Below the pieces are notes generated by a model that saw only the letters and a program-made list of their open reading frames with translations, searched no databases and had not been told where the DNA came from. Of a DNA stretch of 8,065 nt, positions 1-4,811 are shown piece by piece. This stretch comes from Actinomycetota bacterium (GTDB taxonomy: Bacteria; Actinomycetota; Actinomycetes; Nanopelagicales; Nanopelagicaceae): NCBI GenBank assembly GCA_009702205.1, contig WLIM01000045.1, forward strand, positions 1 through 8,065, read 5' to 3'. How positions within the stretch are numbered: position 1 is the stretch's first letter; each line of letters opens with the position of its first letter. The position numbers were made by a program, and so were the translations under genes.

Positions 1-531
1 AATCGTCGCTATCGCTTGGTCGTGAGAATCTGCCGTCATTTCATAAATCGAGGAACCGAGTACTTTGCCCAAATCTCGCGCAAATTCAACGACATCCGGA
101 TCGACCTCCGAAGTTTTAGAAATAATCCAGGCACGTGATTCGAAAAGATCTGATCTAGCGCTCTGTGGCCCACTCTTTTCGCGACCGGCCATTGGGTGAA
201 CAGCCACGAAGCGGCGTGATAACTCCGTAAAACTTTCTACTTGAAGTATAAGTTCAGACTTAATACCACTAACTTCTATAAATATGGCCTTAGGGTGGCT
301 ATGAAATTCCGCCTTTAGAACATCAAACACATTTTGTGGCGGTACTGCAATCAAGATTACCTCTGGGTCCTCAAGATTCTGAATGCCACCAAGAAGATCC
401 CTAGCTAACTCCAAATTGGTTGATGAAGAGTCGCTAACTTCTACTTCAACACCTTTTTCGCGCAGTCTTAGTCCTATCGATGTGCCTATCAAGCCACATC
501 CAACTATCTTCACCGCTCTTTTTAGCGCCAT
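1..531 (-). CDS. tyrA: Prephenate dehydrogenase, N-terminal part (runs off left edge)
   Basis: NAD(P)-dependent oxidative decarboxylation of prephenate to 4-hydroxyphenylpyruvate in tyrosine biosynthesis; cytoplasmic. 177 codons are visible, open to base 1, so the C-terminal dimerisation region is outside the window. The start ATG at 531 gives MALKRAVKIVGCGLIGTSIG, putting the Rossmann dinucleotide-binding GxGxxG at residues 11-16. The family signature HPMAG..KSG lies at residues 112-121, with His112 matching the catalytic histidine of TyrA, and VSGIKS (86-92 region) and DSHD (168-171) are further conserved blocks. It starts 2 nt after the aroH stop, so the two are very probably co-transcribed; chorismate mutase supplies its substrate. 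No convincing Shine-Dalgarno site precedes it, which suggests reinitiation or coupling after aroH. Arogenate specificity cannot be excluded from sequence alone. Confidence 0.93.
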   Translation of the reverse strand, partial: MALKRAVKIVGCGLIGTSIGLRLREKGVEVEVSDSSSTNLELARDLLGGIQNLEDPEVILIAVPPQNVFDVLKAEFHSHPKAIFIEVSGIKSELILQVESFTELSRRFVAVHPMAGREKSGPQSARSDLFESRAWIISKTSEVDPDVVEFARDLGKVLGSSIYEMTADSHDQAIATI

Positions 532-533
532 AT

Positions 534-923
534 CTAGCGTGAATTGGTGTTCTTTGAGGGATTATCGAGATCTGGACGCAATACTTGAGCACCGTTTAAG
601 TAGATATGAGCTACTTCAGAGCGATTAAGGCTACTTTCGGCATGAATCAAGACTCGCACCGTTCTAGCCAGCGCACCATTAACGTCAATCTCACTCGCGC
701 AAATTAGAGGGACGTCTGTGATTCCAAAGACCCTTGCTCCGACCGCAGGGAACTCGCATGTTAAGTCCGGGGTCGCCGTAAACAACATCGAAACTAGATC
801 ATCATTCGAAATGGAGTTGGCTTCAAGTATTTCCTTTAAAAGTTCTGCAACACACTTGCGCATCTCTTCGCTAGTGTCTACCCGCAACTGCGTAGCCCCT
901 CTAAAGGCCCGAATTGATTTCAT
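534..923 (-). CDS. aroH: Chorismate mutase, AroH type
   Basis: Monofunctional chorismate mutase converting chorismate to prephenate at the branch towards tyrosine and phenylalanine. The 129-residue length and sequence fit the trimeric AroH fold of Bacillus subtilis rather than the helical AroQ fold. The start IRAFRGAT carries Arg8 (B. subtilis Arg7), TATPDL lies at 49-54, and the active-site residues Cys75, Glu78, Arg90 and Tyr108 all align with the B. subtilis numbering, with VLRPDL at 114-119. An in-frame TAA lies only three codons upstream of the ATG at 923, so this start is nearly forced. There is no Shine-Dalgarno site; instead TAAGAT sits at -12 to -7, as in leaderless actinobacterial transcripts. 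Its stop lies 2 nt before tyrA, so the pair forms an operon catalysing consecutive steps. Confidence 0.95.
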   Translation of the reverse strand: MKSIRAFRGATQLRVDTSEEMRKCVAELLKEILEANSISNDDLVSMLFTATPDLTCEFPAVGARVFGITDVPLICASEIDVNGALARTVRVLIHAESSLNRSEVAHIYLNGAQVLRPDLDNPSKNTNSR

Positions 924-1051
924 TGGAGAATCTTACCCCCGAGTCGCAAACAGGGGTCTGCAATTAAACTTATTAATCCATAACGAGTTTTATCGATATA
1001 CAGGCTTTTTTGATTATCGACAATAGTGGGCGAAGTTTTCTTTTGTTTCAT
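920..1051 (-). CDS. Possible 43-residue small ORF upstream of aroH
   Basis: An ATG at 1051 opens 43 codons ending in TGA at 922-920, which overlaps the aroH ATG as ATGA, the arrangement typical of translationally coupled genes. The peptide starts MKQKKTSPTI, is lysine-rich at its N-terminus, carries two tyrosines at positions 19 and 25, has a mildly hydrophobic stretch GLISLIADP, and ends GGKILQ. I recognise no family, no signal peptide and no membrane segment long enough to be sure of. A promoter-like sequence (TTGAGC, 17 nt, TATATA) lies just upstream, but no clear Shine-Dalgarno site precedes the ATG. It could be a leader peptide for aroH-tyrA, since two tyrosines are present, but there is no run of aromatic codons as in classical attenuators. 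Chance is quite possible in AT-rich DNA. Confidence 0.22.
   Translation of the reverse strand: MKQKKTSPTIVDNQKSLYIDKTRYGLISLIADPCLRLGGKILQ
930..935 (-). promoter_or_regulatory. Candidate -10 box for leaderless aroH transcript
   Basis: On the minus strand TAAGAT occupies -12 to -7 relative to the aroH ATG, followed by TCTCCA and then ATG. This fits the TANNNT -10 element and spacing that would start transcription at the A of the start codon, a common mode in Actinobacteria. No good -35 is seen at 16-18 nt; the nearest TTG-containing hexamer (TTGCAG, 958-963) is 22 nt away. Inferred, not proven. Confidence 0.4.
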
Positions 1052-1064
1052 CAGAATCGATAAA

Positions 1065-1093
1065 TATATACTTTTGTGTCCTAACAGGCTCAA
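1065..1093 (-). promoter_or_regulatory. Candidate promoter upstream of the small ORF and aroH-tyrA
   Basis: Reading the minus strand, TTGAGC (1093-1088) and TATATA (1070-1065) are separated by exactly 17 nt. Each hexamer matches four of six bases of the sigma70-type consensus. Transcription would start near 1056-1060, a few bases before the small-ORF ATG at 1051, and would read into aroH and tyrA. The -10 overlaps the start of an ATCGATAAATA repeat, a position where a bound protein could block polymerase. Sequence-based inference only. Confidence 0.35.
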
Positions 1094-1095
1094 TA

Positions 1096-1175
1096 AAACC
1101 TATTTATCGATAATTTTTGAGAATGGCAAAATAGATAAATAACTAAATAGTTATTAATCAAACCTATTTATTGAT
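1096..1175. repeat. Direct repeat pair AAACCTATTTATYGAT
   Basis: AAACCTATTTATCGAT at 1096-1111 recurs as AAACCTATTTATTGAT at 1160-1175: 15 of 16 bases identical, start-to-start distance 64 bp. The second copy spans the rluB stop codon (TAA, 1168-1170), so part of it is coding. The first copy also forms one arm of the 11-bp inverted repeat with 1056-1066. Confidence 0.7.
1138..1155. terminator. AT-only palindrome after rluB, possible weak terminator
   Basis: AATAACTA-AA-TAGTTATT is a perfect 8-bp inverted repeat with a 2-nt centre, 12 nt beyond the rluB stop. In the rluB reading direction it is followed by TATCTATTTT, a U-rich stretch in RNA. Position and tail suit a terminator, but a stem with one G-C pair per arm is weak, so it may instead be a protein-binding palindrome. 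Confidence 0.3.
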
Positions 1176-1902
1176 TTAACTTTAAAAGGGTAAAGAGATT
1201 ATCTATCTCAATAGTGTTGAGAACTCGCCAGCGACCTTCTTTAGTCTCCCCTATAGAAATCGGACCGAAGTCTGTTCGAATAAGTCGGATTACTTCTATT
1301 TCCAATGATTCAAACATCCGCCTTACTATGTGGAAGCGGCCTTCATGGATCGAAACCTCAACCCAGTGATGTTTATTGTTTACTTCACGGACGACATTGA
1401 TTTCCAAGGCCCGGGCTAGTCCGTCTTCCAAAATAACGCCTTTCAGCAAGCTGTCGACGTTCTCTTTGGTGAAGAGCCCTTCAATCTCAATAAGGTATTT
1501 CTTGACCATTCCATAGCTAGGATGAGTCGCGCGATGCGTTAAATCTCCATCATTTGTTAACAGAATTAACCCTTCGCTCTCGCGATCGAGTCGACCGACA
1601 TGGAAAAGACGTTCATTTCTAGTTTTGAAGAAATCCCCGAGATTAGGACGATCCTCGGGATCAGACATGGTGGAAATTACGCCCCTGGGTTTATAAAAAG
1701 CAAGGTAAGTTTTAGTCTTGGAAGACTTTATAGCCTCACCATCTACTTCTACTTTAGAGATTTCTGGGTCGAATTTGCTTCCGAGTTCAAAGATTTGGAC
1801 GCCATCTACGCTTACGCGACCTTCTGAGATAAGCGTTTCGCTTGCTCGGCGACTTGCTATGCCTGCATCTGCGAGAATTTTTTGTAATCGAACCATTGCC
1901 AT
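1168..1902 (-). CDS. rluB: Ribosomal large subunit pseudouridine synthase, RsuA/RluB family
   Basis: Converts a specific uridine in rRNA to pseudouridine; by genomic position (next to scpB) it is the RluB-type 23S rRNA enzyme, the exact site being inferred. The 244 residues show an N-terminal S4 RNA-binding domain (LQKILADAGIASRRASETLI, 6-25, to about 60), then KPRGV (71-75), and the catalytic motif GRLDRESEGLILLTNDG (103-119) with Asp106 as nucleophile. The C-terminal conserved block is EGRFHIVRRMF (187-197), where the family more often shows EGRN.QVRRM, a small deviation. The ATG at 1902 has GAGGG 4 nt upstream; a second ATG at 1896 is a possible alternative start. It lies 93 nt after scpB with no strong terminator between, so it probably belongs to the scpA-scpB operon. 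Confidence 0.95.
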   Translation of the reverse strand: MAMVRLQKILADAGIASRRASETLISEGRVSVDGVQIFELGSKFDPEISKVEVDGEAIKSSKTKTYLAFYKPRGVISTMSDPEDRPNLGDFFKTRNERLFHVGRLDRESEGLILLTNDGDLTHRATHPSYGMVKKYLIEIEGLFTKENVDSLLKGVILEDGLARALEINVVREVNNKHHWVEVSIHEGRFHIVRRMFESLEIEVIRLIRTDFGPISIGETKEGRWRVLNTIEIDNLFTLLKLNQ

Positions 1903-1995
1903 AAGACCCTCATTTCAACTGCTTCAACAGCGTGGAATGAGCGCAAGGTTACGCCTAAAGGGCCATATCCCCTAATCCAAAGGGTGATTGCCTCT

Positions 1996-2553
1996 TTAAT
2001 CGGTAAGAGTTGAGAGGACCTCATCCAAGCCATCAACATCGGGAAGAAACGGCGCAAGAGCTGGAAGATCTGATACCGCATTCAATCCGAGCTTTTCAAG
2101 GAAGAAGGAGGTAGTCGAGTAAAGAATTGCTCCAGTTTCATGTTCAATTCCCGCCTCCTCAACCAAACCCCGCGTAACAAGAGTCTTCATGACCGCCTCG
2201 ACATTGACGCCTCGAATAGCAGATACCCGAGCTCTAGAAACCGGTTGGCGATATGCGATTACAGCTAAGGTTTCCAGTGCCGCCTGTGTCAATCTTGATT
2301 GCTGTCCATCTAAAACAAATTTCTCTACTACTGGTGCCAGATCTGGATGGCTATAAAAACGCCAACCTCCTGATACTTGACGAAGTTCAAAGCCACGTCC
2401 GGTGCTCTCATATTCGCTCGCCATAGCCGCAAGCGCTTCAAGAACAAGTTCCGTGGGAGTTTCAGTAATTTGAGCCAAAATGAGTTCAGATACAGGTTCA
2501 TCAACCACCATAAGGATGGCTTCAAGCGATCTTTGCAGTTCAGAATTAGACAT
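1996..2553 (-). CDS. scpB: Segregation and condensation protein B
   Basis: Kleisin-associated winged-helix subunit of the SMC-ScpAB condensin, which binds ScpA as a dimer and helps regulate the SMC ATPase during chromosome compaction and segregation. The 185-residue length is usual. A first winged-helix region (about 5-80) includes GGWRFYSHPDLAPVV (62-76), and the second carries the hallmark LTQAALETLAVIAYRQP (88-104) with SAIRGVN (111-117). GAILYSTTSFFLEKLGL (141-157) and DLPALAPFLP (162-171) form the conserved C-terminus. The start ATG at 2553 is set by a GGAG site at 2560-2563, 6 nt upstream, lying inside the 3' end of scpA. The 8-nt overlap with scpA implies translational coupling and roughly balanced production of the two subunits. 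Confidence 0.96.
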   Translation of the reverse strand: MSNSELQRSLEAILMVVDEPVSELILAQITETPTELVLEALAAMASEYESTGRGFELRQVSGGWRFYSHPDLAPVVEKFVLDGQQSRLTQAALETLAVIAYRQPVSRARVSAIRGVNVEAVMKTLVTRGLVEEAGIEHETGAILYSTTSFFLEKLGLNAVSDLPALAPFLPDVDGLDEVLSTLTD

Positions 2554-3439
2554 TTATATCTCCATTTGTATCATCTTCAACAATAGACTGTGGTATATCA
2601 AACTCGTCGCTAACCTCGATCTCTCCCGATGCACTGCCGGTCCATGTAACCGCAAGTTCACCAAGAGCTATCACCTGCTCAAATCTGACCACTCCCTCGC
2701 GGTAGAGCTCAAGCAAGGCCAAAAACCTAGCCACGACTACCAAGGTTGAGGTTGCGTCACTAATCAGGTGCCTAAAAGTTGACTTACCTGTTCGTCGAAG
2801 CTCATCAACAATCTTGACGGCTTCCTCCGCTACGCTCACGAGAGGGCGATGGATATGTTCGATGCCAACAGAGGGAGCAACTTTCGGCGAGAGAACCCGC
2901 TGGGCGATGGCCCCGAATCTTTCCGGGCCGACTCCGATCAATACTTCAGGGAGTAATGAGGCAAAATGAGCTTCAAGAGCAACAACTCGAGCAAAACTCT
3001 TCTCTTCACGCTCAAGACGTTCGCTGAAGATCGCCGCAATAGCCTTAAATGCTCGATATTGAAGCAATCTGGCAAAGAGAAGGTCCCGAGCCTCTAAAAG
3101 GGCTAAATCGCCTTCGTCTTCAACCTCGCCTGAAGGTAGAAGCCTTGCAGCTTTTAGATCCAGCAGAGTGGCTGCTACGACCAAGAACTCGGTAGTTTGG
3201 TCTAAGTCCCAACCATCTTCTGAACCCTCGAGGGCTCGGATATAGGCGATGAAATCATCTGTAACTACACCAAGGGCAACCTCGGTTACATCCATTTTGT
3301 GCCTGGAAATCAGCTGCAGCAGCAGGTCAAATGGCCCATCGAAGTTTGAAAGATGAACCGAGAAGCCCGGATTACTCTCTGGCGTCACTGAAGTTTCGCC
3401 GTGCTGCGGCTCTGAAACTTCGATAGCACCCTCATTCAT
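2546..3439 (-). CDS. scpA: Segregation and condensation protein A (kleisin)
   Basis: Kleisin subunit bridging the SMC heads in bacterial condensin; works with ScpB and SMC in chromosome organisation. From the ATG at 3439 it has 297 residues. After a poorly conserved acidic tail comes the diagnostic N-terminal SMC-binding block with FDGPFDLLLQLISRHKMDV (33-51); the helical middle includes LLDLKAARLLP and the region near ERFGAIAQRV, and the C-terminal winged helix includes a block from HLISDATS to GELAVTW. The last residues are acidic. I chose ATG 3439 over a GTG at 3457 because neither has a Shine-Dalgarno site, but TACCTT sits at -12 to -7 of the ATG, a leaderless -10 position, whereas the GTG start lacks one and would place its codons inside that promoter. 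The stop overlaps scpB by 8 nt. Confidence 0.94.
   Translation of the reverse strand: MNEGAIEVSEPQHGETSVTPESNPGFSVHLSNFDGPFDLLLQLISRHKMDVTEVALGVVTDDFIAYIRALEGSEDGWDLDQTTEFLVVAATLLDLKAARLLPSGEVEDEGDLALLEARDLLFARLLQYRAFKAIAAIFSERLEREEKSFARVVALEAHFASLLPEVLIGVGPERFGAIAQRVLSPKVAPSVGIEHIHRPLVSVAEEAVKIVDELRRTGKSTFRHLISDATSTLVVVARFLALLELYREGVVRFEQVIALGELAVTWTGSASGEIEVSDEFDIPQSIVEDDTNGDINV
2560..2563 (-). promoter_or_regulatory. Shine-Dalgarno site fixing the scpB start
   Basis: GGAG, 6 nt before the scpB ATG at 2553 and inside the scpA coding end. It shows that this organism uses anti-SD pairing for at least some internal operon genes. Confidence 0.7.
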
Positions 3440-3445
3440 GGCGTA

Positions 3446-3475
3446 AAGGTAATGCACTTACGCTTGCGTGCCCAA
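3446..3475 (-). promoter_or_regulatory. Candidate leaderless promoter of scpA
   Basis: On the minus strand TTGGGC (3475-3470), 18 nt, then TACCTT (3451-3446), which fits TANNNT and ends 6 nt before the ATG at 3439. Transcription would begin at the start codon and cover scpA, scpB and probably rluB. The -35 region overlaps or abuts that of the divergent parA promoter. Confidence 0.45.
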
Positions 3476-3492
3476 TCGCACCGCCGTAGAGT
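3464..3492 (+). promoter_or_regulatory. Candidate leaderless promoter of the parA-like gene
   Basis: TTGCGT (3464-3469), a 17-nt spacer, then TAGAGT (3487-3492), which fits TANNNT and ends 6 nt before the ATG at 3499. No Shine-Dalgarno site lies upstream of this ATG, so a leaderless mRNA starting at the A of ATG is the simplest reading. Confidence 0.5.
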
Positions 3493-3498
3493 CCCGCT

Positions 3499-4419
3499 AT
3501 GGCAAAAAGCAATTCGAATATATCTCGCTTAGGAACTAAATCGACAAATCGCGATGAGGAGTTCTCTGCTACTTCAAGTGTTCTCGGACGCAAATTAGTC
3601 GAGTTCCCACAGGTTAAAAGCGCCCCCGAAGCTGGACCTGCACGAGTGATCTCAATTGTTAACCAAAAAGGTGGAGTTGGAAAAACAACAACGACAATTA
3701 ATTTGGGTGCTGCACTCGCAGAACTAGGACGCAGAGTCCTACTAATTGATTTTGATTCTCAAGCAAGCATGACAACAGGTTTAGGAATCAAACCTCTGCA
3801 AATTAAGGAACAGTACGGCTCTATCTGGTATTTGCTCAATGATTCCAGCGCGAATATTTCGGAATACATATTGAAATCAAATGTACCTGGCTTAGATTTC
3901 ATCCGTGGCCACAAAGATTTAGCTGCCGCAGATGCCGCTTTCGTTTCAGAATTAGCTAAAGAGCATAAACTTCGAAAACTATTAGAGCCACTGTTAGATC
4001 AATACGATGACATTCTTATCGATTGTTCACCTTCTCTTGGAACATTAACGATCAATGCTTTAACAGCTTCTAATGGCGTGTTAATACCAATGGAGTGTGA
4101 ATATTTCGCAGTGTTAGGACTTGGTTTGGTTAGAGAAACCATAGACAAAGTTCGCAGCAACACCAATCCGCATCTGAAAATAGATGGAATTCTTGCGACC
4201 ATGTTTGAACGAAAAACCGCACACTCTCGTGAAGTTCTAGAGCTAATTTCCAAGGAATTTCCTGATGACTTGTTGGACACAATTATTGCTCGTACAGTCC
4301 GATTCTCTGAATCAACAGTTAAAGGTGAACCAATAACAACTTATGCAAGCAGTTCTACCGGTGCAGTTTCATATCGCAGACTTGCCCGCGAATTAATTTA
4401 TCGAGGAGGAGCAAAATGA
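3499..4419 (+). CDS. ParA/Soj-family ATPase encoded beside scpAB
   Basis: P-loop ATPase of the ParA/MinD superfamily; such proteins dimerise on ATP binding, usually bind DNA or membrane non-specifically, and position DNA or protein cargo. Of 306 residues, the first ~48 are a polar Ser/Thr-rich tail, then the ATPase core: VISIVNQKGGVGKTTTTINL with the deviant Walker A (KGGVGKT, 57-63, signature Lys57 and Lys62), the A' motif DFDSQAS (84-90; ParA proteins more often have DxDPQ, so Ser replaces Pro), and Walker B ILIDCSP (172-178, Asp175). The C-terminus (about 260-300) includes ARTVRFSEST and SYRRLARELI. Full-length and intact. Genes of this type sit beside scpA and xerD across Actinobacteria and differ from the canonical parAB near the origin; no parB is seen here. 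Its exact cargo is unknown. It overlaps the next gene by ATGA. Confidence 0.92.
   Translation: MAKSNSNISRLGTKSTNRDEEFSATSSVLGRKLVEFPQVKSAPEAGPARVISIVNQKGGVGKTTTTINLGAALAELGRRVLLIDFDSQASMTTGLGIKPLQIKEQYGSIWYLLNDSSANISEYILKSNVPGLDFIRGHKDLAAADAAFVSELAKEHKLRKLLEPLLDQYDDILIDCSPSLGTLTINALTASNGVLIPMECEYFAVLGLGLVRETIDKVRSNTNPHLKIDGILATMFERKTAHSREVLELISKEFPDDLLDTIIARTVRFSESTVKGEPITTYASSSTGAVSYRRLARELIYRGGAK
4404..4409 (+). promoter_or_regulatory. Strong Shine-Dalgarno site of the small partner gene
   Basis: AGGAGG, 6 nt before the ATG at 4416, lying within the last codons of the parA-like gene. It fixes the start and, with the ATGA overlap, predicts efficient coupled translation, perhaps with the small protein made in excess over the ATPase. 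Confidence 0.8.
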
Positions 4420-4808
4420 GTCGCAGAGTTAGTCTTCCAGGGGCCGACGAGCTATTTCGTCAAACAACAACACTTAGTGCAGTCCCATCACAAACTCCAA
4501 CGCCAATAGAGGATGTTCCGACAGCGCCGATAATTAGTAAGAAGAGCGTTCGCACAACTTCGCGTCGCCGCGTAAATTCCTTTGATCGTTCACCAAGTGG
4601 TCGTGAACGTCACGATGAGAAGATCACCGTTTACCTATCCCCTGAAGAACTTTACGATCTTGAACAAGCACGCTTAGCCCTCCGCGGAGATCTAGGTCTT
4701 GCTGTGGATCGTGGTCGTATTGTGCGTGAATCGCTTGCAATAATTATCGCTGATCTCGAAACTAAAGGCGATCAAAGCATTATCGCAAGACGTTTACGCG
4801 GAAAATAA
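4416..4808 (+). CDS. Small basic protein coupled to the ParA-like ATPase, possible ribbon-helix-helix fold
   Basis: I do not recognise a named family. The 130 residues fall into three parts: a conserved-looking N-terminal stretch MSRRVSLPGADELFR (1-15); a Pro/Thr/Ser-rich, probably disordered linker ending in a basic patch (RTTSRRRVNSFDRS, 46-59, and GRERH, 62-66); and a compact C-terminus with a strand-like KITVYLS (69-75), helix SPEELYDLEQARLALR (75-90) and helix GRIVRESLAIIIADLETKG (100-118), ending IIARRLRGK. Strand-helix-helix order with a basic tail resembles small ribbon-helix-helix partners of ParA ATPases such as ParG, though the turn between helices (91-99) is longer than usual. The ATGA overlap with the ATPase gene and the strong SD argue for a joint function. 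It ends 3 nt from the convergent xerD stop. Function inferred only; DNA-binding adaptor or ATPase activator are the main options. Confidence 0.88.
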   Translation: MSRRVSLPGADELFRQTTTLSAVPSQTPTPIEDVPTAPIISKKSVRTTSRRRVNSFDRSPSGRERHDEKITVYLSPEELYDLEQARLALRGDLGLAVDRGRIVRESLAIIIADLETKGDQSIIARRLRGK

Positions 4809-4811
4809 AGT

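Larger units (their letters stand above)
924..1167. other. AT-rich rluB-aroH intergenic region with recurring ATCGATAAATA-like motifs
   Basis: This 244-bp gap is the longest without a confident gene. It holds several related motifs: ATCGATAAATA on the plus strand at 1056-1066, its perfect 11-bp inverted copy at 1101-1111, a variant ATAGATAAATA at 1131-1141, and ATCGATAAAAC on the minus strand at 987-997. ATCGAT palindromes lie at 992-997, 1056-1061 and 1106-1111, the last inside a perfect TTATCGATAA palindrome at 1104-1113. A short stem can also form between 935-939 and 953-957 (ACCCC/GGGGT, 13-nt loop) just ahead of aroH. No tRNA or recognised riboswitch is visible. Likely a promoter/operator and rluB termination region; the motif binder, if any, is unknown. 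Confidence 0.6.

Noticed and set aside
1014..1022. TTATCGACA, one mismatch from the DnaA box TTATCCACA
   Set aside because: A single imperfect site among many TATCGA motifs, with no dnaA/dnaN nearby; AT-richness alone does not make this an origin.
718..1026. 102-codon open frame on the plus strand
   Set aside because: Antisense to aroH through most of its length, and aroH has all its active-site residues; the remainder is AT-rich spacer.
1044..1051. TGTTTCAT resembling half of a parS site (TGTTTCACGTGAAACA)
   Set aside because: The second half of the palindrome is absent, so ParB binding is not supported despite the ParA-like gene in the window.
1903..1995. Possible terminator or small gene between scpB and rluB
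   Set aside because: Only 4-bp stems such as CCCT/AGGG and no U-tract; nothing convincing, so scpB-rluB read-through is assumed.
3440..3457. GTG start at 3457 giving scpA six extra residues
   Set aside because: No Shine-Dalgarno site or suitably placed -10; the extra codons fall in the predicted promoter of the ATG 3439 start and are not part of the conserved kleisin domain. Cannot be fully excluded.
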